Source: Lentisphaeria bacterium (lineage in GTDB: Bacteria > Verrucomicrobiota > Lentisphaeria > Oligosphaerales > Oligosphaeraceae). Taken from it: a stretch of 35,642 nucleotides of DNA. Positions 7,707-17,021 of this stretch are shown here, piece after piece. A model generated the notes under the pieces. The model was not told the DNA's origin, did no database searches, and saw only the letters and a program-made list of their open reading frames with translations. The DNA lies in NCBI GenBank assembly GCA_016288215.1, contig JAEEYQ010000016.1:1-35642 (forward strand), read 5' to 3'. Each line of letters opens with the position of its first letter. Positions within the stretch are counted from its first letter, which is position 1. The position numbers and the translations under genes are program-made.

Positions 7707-8282
7707 TCAGAAGGACGTGCCGACGCGGCCCAGGAACTTGCCCGTGCGGGTGTCCACGCGGACCACTTCGTCCTGTTCCATGTATTCAGGGACCTGGAGG
7801 ACCAGGCCAGTTTCCGTCTTGGCGGTCTTGCCGCGGTTTGTAGCGCTCTGCCCCTTGATGGCGGGATCGCACTCAACCAGTTTCTGCTCAACGACATCCG
7901 GCAGACGGATGCCGACGATGCGGTCCTCGAGAATCAGGGCGAAGATGCCCTCCATGTCCTCCACGAGGTAGTATTTGTCGTCGCCGACGGCGGCGGCGTC
8001 CAGTGGCAGCTGGTCATAGGTGTTCACGTCCATGAAGACGTAATTGGTGCCTTCCTTATAGAGGTATTGCACTTCGGCCTGCCGGAAGTCCGGCTCGTCA
8101 TAGTTGTCTTCGCCTTTGCAGCTCAGATCGGTTTTGGTCTGATTGATGAGGTTGCGGCAGCGGATTTTGTAGATGGTGGCGGCGCCGCGGGCGGAGGGGG
8201 TGTGCTTCTCCACGCTTTCAATGATGTGGGGGACATTGTTGATGGAGATGACGCCGCCGTTCTTGAATTGTTTGACTAGCAT
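7707..8282 (-). CDS. efpL: Elongation factor P-like protein (EfpL/YeiP type)
   Basis: The 191-residue three-domain EF-P-family protein enters the ribosomal E site and helps peptide-bond formation at proline-rich stalls. The tip loop of domain I reads TPSARGAATIYK, with Arg32. This matches the EfpL/YeiP subfamily (SPTARGAATLYK in E. coli) rather than canonical EF-P with its modified Lys loop. The C-terminal domain has the conserved segment TGLVLQVPEYMEQDE. Family length is normal. It lies between pheT (52 bases upstream) and the FabZ fusion in a tight minus-strand block. Whether the genome also has a canonical EF-P cannot be seen here. Confidence 0.9.
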   Translation of the reverse strand: MLVKQFKNGGVISINNVPHIIESVEKHTPSARGAATIYKIRCRNLINQTKTDLSCKGEDNYDEPDFRQAEVQYLYKEGTNYVFMDVNTYDQLPLDAAAVGDDKYYLVEDMEGIFALILEDRIVGIRLPDVVEQKLVECDPAIKGQSATNRGKTAKTETGLVLQVPEYMEQDEVVRVDTRTGKFLGRVGTSF

Positions 8283-8334
8283 GGCTGGTTTTGTGGCTTT
8301 ATTGTTAAGTTATTGGTACAGAATGACTTGTGAA

Positions 8335-10728
8335 TTAACGCAACTCCACGTGGAGTTTGGTGGCGAGCATGTCGCGGATGGTGGTCTGCAGGGCGTTGAC
8401 CTCATCGTCGTTGAGGGTGCGCTCCGGATTGCGGAAGGTGATGGAGTAGGAGAGGCTGCTGCGGCCCTTGCCGAGAGTCTTCTCGTCCTCATAGATGTCC
8501 GCCAGCTCTACCTTCTCGATGGTGGGGAGCTTGAGGGCGGCGATGGCCGCCAGAATCTGCTGATGGGTAAGGCCTTGCGGCGCGACGAACGTGATGTCGC
8601 GGGTAGTGGCGGGGAACTGGGGGATGGAATGGTAATGGGGCTGCGCGGTCTTCATGGACAGCAGTTTCTGCAGGTCGATGCTGGCGATGAAGAGGGGGTT
8701 GCGCAGCCGCATGCCCTTGAGCAGGACATCGGCCGCCTGCCCGAAGATGGCGACCACCTGGTTGCGCAGTTTCAGCGCGGCGGCGGCGCCTTCCTTGAAG
8801 GCGGGATGGGTCAGGGGCTCCCACTGCGGGGCGACCAGCAGGCCACGGTTGTCCAGCCAGCTCTCCAGCAGCCCTTTCATGTCGTAGAAGTCGTAGACTT
8901 GCTCTCGCTCCGCGCCGAAGCGCTCCGGATGGCGGCGGCCCGTGAGGGCAATCATCGCCTCGGTCTTCTCCACATAGTGGCCCTTGCAGTTCTGGAAGAC
9001 CCGTCCCGTCTCATAGAGATGGAGGTCGTGTTCATTGCGGGAGACGTTGTGGGAGACAACCTGCAGCACGCCGGGCAGCAGGGTGGGACGCAGATAGGCC
9101 AGATCCATGCTGATGGGGTTGGAGACCTTGAGCAGATCCTCCTCCGTCAGCGAGGTGCCCGCGAGGCACTGCTGCAGCGAATAGAGGCTGTAGTTCATGA
9201 TTTCGTCCAAACCCAAAGAGCGCAGCTCGTTGCGGACGCTCTCCAGCGGCAGGAACTTGTCGTCCGCCATGGAGCCGCAGAGTCGGGAGGCCACGTCGGC
9301 TTCGGGAATGCTGTCCAATCCGCGCATTTGGGCGACTTCCTCAATGAGGTCATGTTCCGCCAACAGGTCGAAGCGCCATGTGGGCGTGCGGACGGTGACA
9401 GAATCCGCATCCTGCGAAAGAATCTCCAAACCTCTGCTGCGCAAGCAGTTGACGATTTCATCCAGAGTGAGGGAGAGGCCCAGCAGGGCGTTGCAGCGCT
9501 GGCGGCGCAGAGTGATGTCATGGCGTTGCCACGGCTTCCCGTAGACATCGATGACGCCGTCGACTTGTTCGGCGCCGCAGAGGGCGCAGAGCAGGCTGGC
9601 GGCCCGCTGGCTGGCCAGGGCGGTGGTCTCCGGACTGACGCCACGCTCGTAGCGGTAGGAACTGTCAGAGGCGATGCCCAGTTCGCGGGAGCTGACGCGG
9701 ATGTTGGAGCGGTCGAAAGTGGCGGCTTCCAGAAGGACCGTGGTGGTGCCGTCGGTGATCATGCTGTTTTCGCCGCCCATGATGCCGGCGAGGGCGACGC
9801 CCTTGTCGCGGTCGGCGATGAGCAGATGGGAGGATTTCAGCTTCAGGTGCGTGCCGTCCAACGTGGTGATTTCCTCTCCGTCAGCCGCATGGCGGACGAT
9901 GATTTGGGGGCCGGCCAACGTGGTTAAGTCAAAGGCGTGGAGGGGGTTGCCGTATTCCAGCATGACGTAGTTCGTGATGTCCACCACATTGTTGACGGAG
10001 CGCAGGCCGACGGCTTCCAGATGGCGGACCATCCAGTCGGGGGAGGGGCCGACCTTGACGTTGCGGAAGACGCGGGCGATGTAGCGGGGGCACAGCTCAC
10101 GGTCCTCCACGGTGACGGAAACCAAGTCGTTAATGTTTCCGCCGCAAGTGGTTATGGGGGCATTTGGCAGCCGGAGGGCGTTGCCGGAGACGGCGGCGAT
10201 CTCCCGCGCGATGCCGATGTGGGACAGCCAGTCGGGGCGGTTTGGGGTCACTTCCCAATCGATGACGGTGTCGCCGTCCAGCAGGTCGGCCAGCGGTTTG
10301 CCCACTGGCGCGTCCGGCGGCAGAATCATGATGCCGTTGTGGTCTTCGCTGAGGCCCAGCTCGCGGGCGGAGCACAGCATGCCGTTGGACTCCACGCCCC
10401 GCAGTTTGGACTTCTTGATGACGAAATCGGGGAACGCGGTGCCGATGGTGGCCAGCGGCGCCTTCTGCCCCGCGTCGCAGTTGGGCGCGCCGCAGACGAT
10501 CTGGAGCGGTTCGCCGCTGCCCGTGCTGACCATGCAGATGTTCAAATGGTCGGAGTCCGGATGAGGTTTGCGGGACAGGATTTCCGCCACGATGACCCCT
10601 TGGGGCACAGGGGAAGTGGTCTCGATGCCTTCCACTTCGAGGCCGGCGGCCGTCAGGCGGCTGGCCAGCTCTCGCGGGGCCCATGGAATGTCAATATAGT
10701 TCTTCAGCCAGTTGACAGATGTTTTCAT
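8335..10728 (-). CDS. pheT: Phenylalanine--tRNA ligase beta subunit
   Basis: The 797-residue beta chain belongs to the alpha2-beta2 enzyme that charges tRNA-Phe. Domain order is standard. An N-terminal EMAP-II-like tRNA-binding OB fold (about 40-150, with PHPDSDHLN) is followed by the B3/4 editing domain, B5, a catalytic-like core and a C-terminal ferredoxin-fold anticodon-binding domain (about 705-797, starting near IPQFPATTRDI). Length is typical (~800). The partner gene pheS is not adjacent: upstream is a DUF6785-type membrane protein gene (42 bases) and downstream is efpL. Confidence 0.96.
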   Translation of the reverse strand: MKTSVNWLKNYIDIPWAPRELASRLTAAGLEVEGIETTSPVPQGVIVAEILSRKPHPDSDHLNICMVSTGSGEPLQIVCGAPNCDAGQKAPLATIGTAFPDFVIKKSKLRGVESNGMLCSARELGLSEDHNGIMILPPDAPVGKPLADLLDGDTVIDWEVTPNRPDWLSHIGIAREIAAVSGNALRLPNAPITTCGGNINDLVSVTVEDRELCPRYIARVFRNVKVGPSPDWMVRHLEAVGLRSVNNVVDITNYVMLEYGNPLHAFDLTTLAGPQIIVRHAADGEEITTLDGTHLKLKSSHLLIADRDKGVALAGIMGGENSMITDGTTTVLLEAATFDRSNIRVSSRELGIASDSSYRYERGVSPETTALASQRAASLLCALCGAEQVDGVIDVYGKPWQRHDITLRRQRCNALLGLSLTLDEIVNCLRSRGLEILSQDADSVTVRTPTWRFDLLAEHDLIEEVAQMRGLDSIPEADVASRLCGSMADDKFLPLESVRNELRSLGLDEIMNYSLYSLQQCLAGTSLTEEDLLKVSNPISMDLAYLRPTLLPGVLQVVSHNVSRNEHDLHLYETGRVFQNCKGHYVEKTEAMIALTGRRHPERFGAEREQVYDFYDMKGLLESWLDNRGLLVAPQWEPLTHPAFKEGAAAALKLRNQVVAIFGQAADVLLKGMRLRNPLFIASIDLQKLLSMKTAQPHYHSIPQFPATTRDITFVAPQGLTHQQILAAIAALKLPTIEKVELADIYEDEKTLGKGRSSLSYSITFRNPERTLNDDEVNALQTTIRDMLATKLHVELR

Positions 10729-10770
10729 GATGGTGTTCCATGATGGATTGAGGGGAGAGACGGCCGCGCG

Positions 10771-12843
10771 CTACCGCGGGAACCAGCTGTAGGGCTTCGG
10801 CGTCTTTCCTGTATTATAGTAGTATATGAATCCGACGATGAGGAAGAGGACCGCCGAGGTGACCTCGCCGGCAATGATGCCAGTCATCATCGGCTTCAGC
10901 TTGTTGGCGATGCGGGCCCCGCCCAGACGGATGGACAGCTTCTTGACCAGCCAGCCGATGAGCAGCGAGTAGGTGGATGTCTGGATGGGGAAGGTGGCCC
11001 ACAGCAGGAACATGACGGGGTGGATGGGCCACCACGTCAGCCGCAACCGCAGGAAGCTGCACACGAGAACCGCCACAATGCCGAAGATGAAGGCGGACAG
11101 GAAGTGCTCATAGGGCAGCGCATGGGAGATGCGTTGGATGAACGGCAGGGAGTCGGCCTCTTCCGCAAGTCCTAACGCCTTGAGTTGCAATAAGTTCTTG
11201 AGTGCGGAGCGGAAGGCCATCGTCGGCAGCCGCTCATAGTGCCATCCCATGCCGACGGGGCCGCCGAAATGATAGGCGGTCATCAGAAGCACGCCAAAAG
11301 CGATGATGACGGCCACCACGTACATGAGTGCCGTGGTGGCGCCGATTTTCTTCGGGCTGATTTTGGAGAGGGAGCCGAGATGCAATGCGTTGACAAGGAA
11401 GTTGATGAGCATCTGGCATTGGTCGATGCAGAGGATGACGCAGATCAGACCGCAGATGACCTGCATGCGGGGCGGGAAGACGTAGTTGCCCACGGCAGCG
11501 GCAAACAAGCCGAAGATGCTGAAGCGCGGCTGGATGAAAATCAGGCCGGTTTCCGCGCTGACGCGGGAGACGACCACGTAGAGGATGATGATCATCAGAA
11601 TGGTCGCGATGGCGAAGGGCAGCTCCAGTCCCATCCGCCACACCAGCCATATCAAGGCGACGATGGACACCAAAAGGATGCGCATGGCCCAGATGTTGGA
11701 GGCCTCTCCTTTGTCCTTTTCGGGAATCTTTGGCCATAAAGCGCGTTTTAGCAGGAAGTTATAGTAATGCCGTCCTGTGTAGAGCAGCATGCCGAACATG
11801 GCGATGCAGGCGCCTGCGCGCTGCCAGCCCTGCCAGCCGCCCACCCAGTCCGTTGAGAGGTTCCAGCCGATGGTCACCAGCGGATACGCAAAGAGAACCC
11901 AGCAGAACTGCGCCGCCCACAGGGTGAAGGAGACTTCCGTGGAGAGGAAGAACGCAAAGGCTGCCACCAGCGGGAAGAGATTGAAGCGCAGCAGTTCCGG
12001 CCCGTACTGCACACGCATCATGCCTGGCCAGACTTTCGAGAAGGGGCCCAGATTCCACGTTAGATTGACGGGAATGTAATAGTCTGGATACCAGACACAT
12101 AGGCCATTGTCCACCCGAATGACCAGCAGGAGGACGAAACCGACCCAGAAGAGCCGTTGGCGACAGATGTCCGGAAAGATGGAATTGTTGCTGCGCTGCA
12201 ACAGGTTATGACTGAATGTGGCGATGGGGAAGCTGAGGAATTCATGCTCTGCCCACTGTTTGTAGACGATGAGGGAGAGGCAGACGGCGGAGAGGGCGCA
12301 GAGCAGGATGAGGGGCATCCATGTGAGCAACGGCGGCCGCCACGCGGCCCATGGGACGCGCTGCCATGCGGCCTTGAGGGTCTGCATCGTGCTTTTGGGC
12401 TCGGCCTCCACGGGGGCGCCGGTGATGTAGGCCGTCACCACTTCGTCGTAATTGTCTTCGTTGACGTCCACAAGGGCGCCATCGGGAGCCATCTCCAGAA
12501 TGCCGTTGGCCTGCCAGCCGGGGGTGACTTTGTTCCAGTGGTAGGGCATGATCATGGTGTGGGGCGCCTGCTCCAGAAGCCCCCGGCCAGGGATGCTGCA
12601 GGCGCAGGTGCAAAGGGCGACGATGACCGCCAGCTCCTTTGGCGACAGCGCGAAGGAGGGCTGTATGCGATGCAGCAGTGGATTGATGAGGAAGATGAAC
12701 AGAACCAGCGTGCCAATGACGATGATTGGCAGCTGCTGGCCGTTGGTGATGCTCTCCAGCCGCAGCACACAGTCGTTCATATAGCCGAAGGAGGCGATGA
12801 AAATCGCCCCGATAAAACCGATGATGAGACTGCGTAGATTCAT
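10771..12843 (-). CDS. Polytopic membrane protein of the DUF6784/DUF6785 type, possible transporter
   Basis: The ~690-residue, very hydrophobic protein has about a dozen or more membrane segments. The N-terminal pattern (hydrophobic helix, NGQQLPI, then LSPKELAVI and CSIPGRGLLEQ) matches what I recall of DUF6785/DUF6784 proteins common in Planctomycetota, Verrucomicrobiota and Lentisphaerota, which distantly resemble oligopeptide-transporter (OPT) folds. A ~90-residue extracytoplasmic loop lies between the second and third segments. The ATG at 12843 is preferred over an in-frame GTG four codons upstream; neither has a good ribosome-binding site. It follows the secreted glycosidase genes, so uptake of a breakdown product is plausible, but no substrate is known. 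It lies 42 bases before pheT. Confidence 0.65.
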   Translation of the reverse strand: MNLRSLIIGFIGAIFIASFGYMNDCVLRLESITNGQQLPIIVIGTLVLFIFLINPLLHRIQPSFALSPKELAVIVALCTCACSIPGRGLLEQAPHTMIMPYHWNKVTPGWQANGILEMAPDGALVDVNEDNYDEVVTAYITGAPVEAEPKSTMQTLKAAWQRVPWAAWRPPLLTWMPLILLCALSAVCLSLIVYKQWAEHEFLSFPIATFSHNLLQRSNNSIFPDICRQRLFWVGFVLLLVIRVDNGLCVWYPDYYIPVNLTWNLGPFSKVWPGMMRVQYGPELLRFNLFPLVAAFAFFLSTEVSFTLWAAQFCWVLFAYPLVTIGWNLSTDWVGGWQGWQRAGACIAMFGMLLYTGRHYYNFLLKRALWPKIPEKDKGEASNIWAMRILLVSIVALIWLVWRMGLELPFAIATILMIIILYVVVSRVSAETGLIFIQPRFSIFGLFAAAVGNYVFPPRMQVICGLICVILCIDQCQMLINFLVNALHLGSLSKISPKKIGATTALMYVVAVIIAFGVLLMTAYHFGGPVGMGWHYERLPTMAFRSALKNLLQLKALGLAEEADSLPFIQRISHALPYEHFLSAFIFGIVAVLVCSFLRLRLTWWPIHPVMFLLWATFPIQTSTYSLLIGWLVKKLSIRLGGARIANKLKPMMTGIIAGEVTSAVLFLIVGFIYYYNTGKTPKPYSWFPR

Positions 12844-13130
12844 GGAAAATGGCACGATGCGTGAATTTGACGAATTTGTAAACTTAATAAGATAATCCCT
12901 TGCGGCAAATCGTCAAATTATTCTACAGAGTCTAGAGCAAAGAGTGAAAAGCGGGACGCGGGAAGACACGAAGCGGCGTGGCAGTTCGCCAACAGCCCCG
13001 ATGGGACTGACGCGGGAGCTGCAATATTGCTTCGGAGGGTGTCTCTGCGGCCCCTTCAGGGTTTGAAACCATAACCTCCACGTCCACTGGGGTTAATGCC
13101 CCATGAATTTGCAGCATCATTCCAAATTGC
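12844..13130. other. Non-coding spacer with repeat hairpins
   Basis: No gene is seen. The spacer holds the CAGCCCC-type hairpin (12993-13009), a GGGGTTAATGCCCC stem (~13089-13102) and a CTAGAG fragment near 12930. No hairpin followed by a T-run is visible for the sialidase transcript. Confidence 0.5.
12993..13009. repeat. CAGCCCC/GGG-CTG hairpin, copy 1
   Basis: The imperfect inverted repeat CAGCCCCGATGGGACTG is related to the copies at 16808 and 33433. Confidence 0.5.
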
Positions 13131-14762
13131 CTACGGGCAGTCCATGAAGAAGCCGGAGACGGTGGCCTTCTGGGCGGGGTCCCGCAGGACAACACCGGAG
13201 TGGGAGGTGCAGCGGAAGCGGAGGGCGGACACGGGCTGGTCGGCCAGCGTGTAGATGGGCAGCTGGCGGAGTCCGGTTCGGGTGGTGTCGTCAAATTGGG
13301 CGACAGGAACCCATTGGCCGTTGTGTTTGGCGTCAATGAAGAAGGTATAAGGGGCCCTTTTGGAGTACCGTTCGTAGGCAATCCAATCTAACTCATTAAG
13401 TTTCAATGGGTTAGACAATTCAAGCTCCAAAATTGCGTTCTCGCCGCCTTTGAGCCAGAGGCCGCTGCCGTCGCTTTCAATGACGGCGGCGCCGCCGCTG
13501 CGGACGGTCCAGACGCCGCCGGCGCCTTCAATCCGTTGGAAGTCCCCTTTGGGCAAGGTGTCGAAGACACCGCTGGAGACGACGTTCTGATAGGCGGGGT
13601 TGTCTTCATAGAGCCAGCTCAGCGGCACGGTGGTGATTCTTGCGTTGAGCAGGGCGCGGGTCTTGCAGTTGTAGGCGAGAAGCAGATTGTCGCCGACGAC
13701 GATGGCCCCCGTGTAGCAGAACCATCCTGCCTGACTGGCCTCCAGGTTCTTCACATGGAGCCAGGTCTGGGCCTCGTCTTTGGAGATGGCCATGGTCAGC
13801 GGAACGCGGAGCGGGAGGCCCCGCCAGGTGTTCGCCTTGTTGTTCCAGATGGCGACGATGTCGCCGTTGGGCAGCCGTTTCAGCGTGGCGGGGGACAGCG
13901 GGGCGGCCAGCGCGGAGGGGGTCGGCTGTGTCCATGTCTCTCCTTCGTCGGTGGAATAGCAGAAGTATTGGGAGCCGGCGTTGGTGCGGGCGTACATGAG
14001 GAGACGGCCGTCCTTCAGAGGGAGGAGGCCGGGTTCCTGAAGGGCGATGCGTTTGCCCTCTGCCGTGAAGGAGCGGAGGGGGGAGGAGCCGGTGGTCCAG
14101 GTGGCGCCGCCGTCGTCCGACCAACAGCAGACCAGGTAGCCGGGGCCTTCCGGCTGATCGTTGTCTGCCACGTTATGACAGGAGCATGGGATGAGCAGAC
14201 GGCCGGAGGGCAGTTGGATGACGCGGCTGTTGTGGACACAGTAGTAGCCGAGAGGTTCCTCCAGACAGAGGACGGGCTCGGACCAGCTTGCGGCTTCGTC
14301 GGAGGAGAAGCGGACGATGGGGCGGCAGTCCTTGTCGCTGTTCTTGCGGAGGTAGAAGAGGGCGATGCGGCCGTCGTGGAGTCGCAACAGGCTGACGGAC
14401 ATGTCGTTGAGCACGCCGTCATTTTTCACGACGATTTGATCCTCCGTGCTCCAGGTCATGCCGCCGTCGTCGGAATACCGTTGGGCGAGGTCTGCGTGGC
14501 CGCTGTCGTCGAAGGCCTGTTGTGCCACGGATGTGAAATATGTATAGATGTATAAGATACGGCCGCTCTTCAGCTGGATGAAGTCCCCTTCGCTGTTGCG
14601 AAGTGTTCCGTTTCCGCGGGAGGGAAGCTCCAGACGGCGCTGCGGCACGGCGGCGGGCTGGGCAAGGGCCGTCGTCGCGGCGCAGAGGAGGGTGCTCAAG
14701 AGGGTGAGTCCGCCGCGAAGGAGCGGGCGGCGGAGATGATTGGGAATGATCAGAGCTTTCAT
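13131..14762 (-). CDS. Secreted sialidase-like six-bladed propeller (BNR/Asp-box) protein
   Basis: The 543-residue protein has an N-terminal signal peptide (basic start, hydrophobic 16-33, Ala-rich cleavage region near ALAQ). The ~40-390 propeller carries repeated Asp boxes: SDDGGMTW (97-104), SSDEAASW (153-160), SDDGGATW (215-222), STDEGETW (270-277) and SKDEAQTW (~325). These are typical of GH33-related sialidases, which release terminal sialic acid. A C-terminal ~130-residue beta-rich domain may bind carbohydrate. Not every GH33 catalytic residue can be confirmed by eye, and many PVC relatives have unknown substrates. It starts 12 bases after the GH127-like gene, so the two are one operon. 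Confidence 0.8.
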   Translation of the reverse strand: MKALIIPNHLRRPLLRGGLTLLSTLLCAATTALAQPAAVPQRRLELPSRGNGTLRNSEGDFIQLKSGRILYIYTYFTSVAQQAFDDSGHADLAQRYSDDGGMTWSTEDQIVVKNDGVLNDMSVSLLRLHDGRIALFYLRKNSDKDCRPIVRFSSDEAASWSEPVLCLEEPLGYYCVHNSRVIQLPSGRLLIPCSCHNVADNDQPEGPGYLVCCWSDDGGATWTTGSSPLRSFTAEGKRIALQEPGLLPLKDGRLLMYARTNAGSQYFCYSTDEGETWTQPTPSALAAPLSPATLKRLPNGDIVAIWNNKANTWRGLPLRVPLTMAISKDEAQTWLHVKNLEASQAGWFCYTGAIVVGDNLLLAYNCKTRALLNARITTVPLSWLYEDNPAYQNVVSSGVFDTLPKGDFQRIEGAGGVWTVRSGGAAVIESDGSGLWLKGGENAILELELSNPLKLNELDWIAYERYSKRAPYTFFIDAKHNGQWVPVAQFDDTTRTGLRQLPIYTLADQPVSALRFRCTSHSGVVLRDPAQKATVSGFFMDCP

Positions 14763-14774
14763 TGTGTTTACAAA

Positions 14775-16745
14775 TTATTGAGCATTATCTATTTGTGGCA
14801 TTTCTGTCATGCGCAGTGTGGTGCAGCCGTAGGGGATGAGCCGTTTGCTGACGGCGGGGCCCTGTGGCTCCAGGCTGTCGGGGAACTCGTTGCAGATGAG
14901 CTCGAATCCTTCTTTGTAGCTCCACGGGATGGGCACCATGTCCGTGCGGATGTAGACGGGCGGATTGGCGTCATTGAAGGGGGCGTCGAAGGCGGAGTCG
15001 TCGCCGTATTCGACGGTGAAGCGGGTGGAGGCGAAGGCGAAGTTCCATGCTTCCGTGGGACGGATGTCATAGTCGCAGAAGGGGAAATTCTGCGGTTTGA
15101 CCTCCGTCCATTGGGAGGCGATGGGAAGGGAGAAGACCAGCGGCCCGCGGACGAGGGCCTTGAGGCCGCCGTAGGGGCGGTCCAACAGCTCCGCCTCGAA
15201 GTCCAGCTCCACAGTGACGGCGTGGCGGCCCTCCCATGTGCGGCGGATGGCGGCAATCTGTCCCGTGGGAACGGATTTGCCGTCGATTTTCGCGGATTTG
15301 GCGAATTTGGGGATGCGGATGTAGAGGGTGAAGGTGACCGGCTGGCTGCATTCCACGGTGTAGTCGAGGCGGTCGCGGAAGGGATAGCCGGTGTTCAGTT
15401 CGCATTGGACGGTGCTGCCGTCGATGGTGGTGGTGACTTTGGAGGGGGCCAAAACGGCGGAGAAGATGCCGTCCTCTGCCTTCATGAAGGTGGCCATGGC
15501 CAGTTTGGGCCATGCCTGCCCCATGTTGACGGTGCAGCAGCCGTAGTAGGGTTCCAGACCGAAGCAGGAGGCGTTGCGGACATGCTCCTTCCAGTTGGTG
15601 GTCCACAGTTTCTTCGGCTGTTCCACGCAGCTGGTCTGATTGGACTGCTGGAGGTATTGATGGCTCCACAGGTCCGGAGAGCAGGTGGCGGGGAAGGCGT
15701 TGAAGGCCAGCCGCTCCAGCCAGTCGCCCCACTCCACATCGCCGGTGGCGGCCAGCTGCAGCTCCTCCGAATACATGGCCTCCGCCACGCCGCACAGCTC
15801 CGTGCCCTGGATGGGGCTGAGGCCCGCAAGATGTTCGGAGCCCGTGAAATGGCCATGGACCATGCCGTGGTAGCGGCGCAGAATCTCCAGAATCCGCTTC
15901 GGCTGCTCTTGCTGCCGCGGGTCGGGAAGGACCTTGTTCACGATCAGGCCCGCTCGCAGCGCCATGCCCATGTCCACCACATGGGACTCATATTTGTAGT
16001 CGCCGATGGCCTCCTTGTAGGGCCAGTTGTCGCAGAGCGCCACGTAGTCCAGCCCCTGCGCCTTCAGTTTGGCGGCCAGCTCCAGCAGCCACGGCTCGGG
16101 GCGGCGCTCCAACATCCAGTCGATGGCGATCATGGTCTCGAACCACCGCGCATAGCCCCAATACTCCAGTTTGTGGGTGTCCAGATGGCTGTTGAACTGC
16201 TTGAGCATGCGGTAGAGGGCCTCTTCGCCGCGGGGGTCCCCCGTGGTCTCCGCATAGAAGCAGAGGACTTTGGTGAAAAGCTGCAGCGCCCAAAGGTCGT
16301 ATTTGGGGCGCTGCTCCTCCGTGCAGGGGCAAATCCATCCATCGTCGCACTGATGGTCCAGAATATAGTCCATGTGGCGTTGCACTCTGTCTATAAGTGA
16401 TTGATTACGAAGGAGATAGGCAAGTGTAAGGGAGCCGTCCAGCCAATAGGGGAAACGTTCCCAATTGTCGTTGCCCCGTCCAATCCATTGACTGTTCCTC
16501 ACGGATGGCCAGAAGAGGTCCAGATTGGCGGGCAACGCCGCCAGCTGAATCTCCAGCTCTTTCCGCAGCCATCCTTTGGGCTCCAGTTCCTTGGCGTTGA
16601 AGAAGCGGAAGCGGTCTTTCGGGCGGCCGCTTCCCTGGGCGGAGTCGGTGGCGGCAGTCGGAGGGGCGGTTTCCGTGGAGACGCAGGAGCTGGCGACGCA
16701 GGCCAGAAGGGACAGGGTGGCGAGAGGAACGAGTTTGTGAATCAT
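14775..16745 (-). CDS. GH127-type (beta-L-arabinofuranosidase-like) lipoprotein
   Basis: The 656-residue protein has a lipoprotein-type signal (LLAC, Cys16), so it is probably anchored in a membrane. The rest is an (alpha/alpha)6 barrel followed by beta-sandwich domains, as in GH127 (formerly DUF1680). The metal and catalytic residues known from HypBA1 (Glu338, Cys340, Cys417, Cys418) appear in the same order: E316-L-C318 and the pair C403-C404 in GCCTVNMG. GH127 enzymes use a Cys nucleophile to cleave beta-L-arabinofuranosides. Related families have other activities, so the sugar is uncertain. A TTGGAG ribosome-binding site precedes the ATG. The sialidase-like gene follows 12 bases downstream. 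Confidence 0.85.
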   Translation of the reverse strand: MIHKLVPLATLSLLACVASSCVSTETAPPTAATDSAQGSGRPKDRFRFFNAKELEPKGWLRKELEIQLAALPANLDLFWPSVRNSQWIGRGNDNWERFPYWLDGSLTLAYLLRNQSLIDRVQRHMDYILDHQCDDGWICPCTEEQRPKYDLWALQLFTKVLCFYAETTGDPRGEEALYRMLKQFNSHLDTHKLEYWGYARWFETMIAIDWMLERRPEPWLLELAAKLKAQGLDYVALCDNWPYKEAIGDYKYESHVVDMGMALRAGLIVNKVLPDPRQQEQPKRILEILRRYHGMVHGHFTGSEHLAGLSPIQGTELCGVAEAMYSEELQLAATGDVEWGDWLERLAFNAFPATCSPDLWSHQYLQQSNQTSCVEQPKKLWTTNWKEHVRNASCFGLEPYYGCCTVNMGQAWPKLAMATFMKAEDGIFSAVLAPSKVTTTIDGSTVQCELNTGYPFRDRLDYTVECSQPVTFTLYIRIPKFAKSAKIDGKSVPTGQIAAIRRTWEGRHAVTVELDFEAELLDRPYGGLKALVRGPLVFSLPIASQWTEVKPQNFPFCDYDIRPTEAWNFAFASTRFTVEYGDDSAFDAPFNDANPPVYIRTDMVPIPWSYKEGFELICNEFPDSLEPQGPAVSKRLIPYGCTTLRMTEMPQIDNAQ

Positions 16746-16807
16746 GGGAACTCCAATTTAAATGGGGAATTATGTAACTTGTTGGGGATGAGTGAATTAG
16801 TTAATTC

Positions 16808-16875
16808 AGCCCCGTTGGGGCTGTAGAGCCATGGGGGAAGCCTTGCCCCCGGGTTTCGCTTCGCTCAACCCGGGG
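16808..16875 (+). repeat. CAGCCCC hairpin repeat, copy 2, with adjacent GC-rich stems
   Basis: The perfect stem CAGCCCC-GTT-GGGGCTG is followed by GCCATGGGGGAAGCCTTGC and then a long CCCCGGGTT/AACCCGGGG stem with a TTCGCTTCGCTC loop. The same pattern of hairpin, then GCCATG, then GCCTTGC recurs at 33433. Confidence 0.6.
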
Positions 16876-16886
16876 TTAATTCAATT

Positions 16887-16908
16887 GAGCCGCTTTGCGG
16901 CTCTTTTT
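16887..16908 (+). terminator. GAGCCGC hairpin with T-run
   Basis: GAGCCGC-TTT-GCGGCTC is followed by TTTTT on the + strand. It has the shape of an intrinsic terminator, but both flanking genes are on the minus strand, so it would act on antisense transcription. It may only be another member of the GAGCCGC hairpin family seen at 22875, 23161 and 23376. Confidence 0.4.
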
Positions 16909-17021
16909 AAGGCACGATTGATATGGCATGGATTTGGCAAGACTCTGAAAAAGAATGATTTACGTACACCTAGAGGAATGTGTCTCCTTTGATTTTATAG
17001 CCCCAAACTGGGCTGTCATTT

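Larger units (their letters stand above)
16746..17021. other. Non-coding spacer with three stacked hairpins
   Basis: No gene is seen. The spacer holds the CAGCCCC hairpin (16808-16824), a GGGGGAAGCCTTGCCCCC stem, a CCCCGGGTT...AACCCGGGG stem (~16847-16875) and GAGCCGC-TTT-GCGGCTC (16887-16903). The 3' end of the esterase-fusion transcript must lie here, because that gene ends at 17022 on the minus strand. Confidence 0.6.

Noticed and set aside
8173..9927. Long open frame (584 codons) opposite pheT
   Set aside because: It is antisense to a certain gene and its product is low in complexity; GC-rich third positions open the opposite frame.
12932..13381. 149-codon minus-strand open frame overlapping the sialidase end
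   Set aside because: Pro/Ser/Thr-rich shadow in another phase of the sialidase-like gene, running into repeat DNA.
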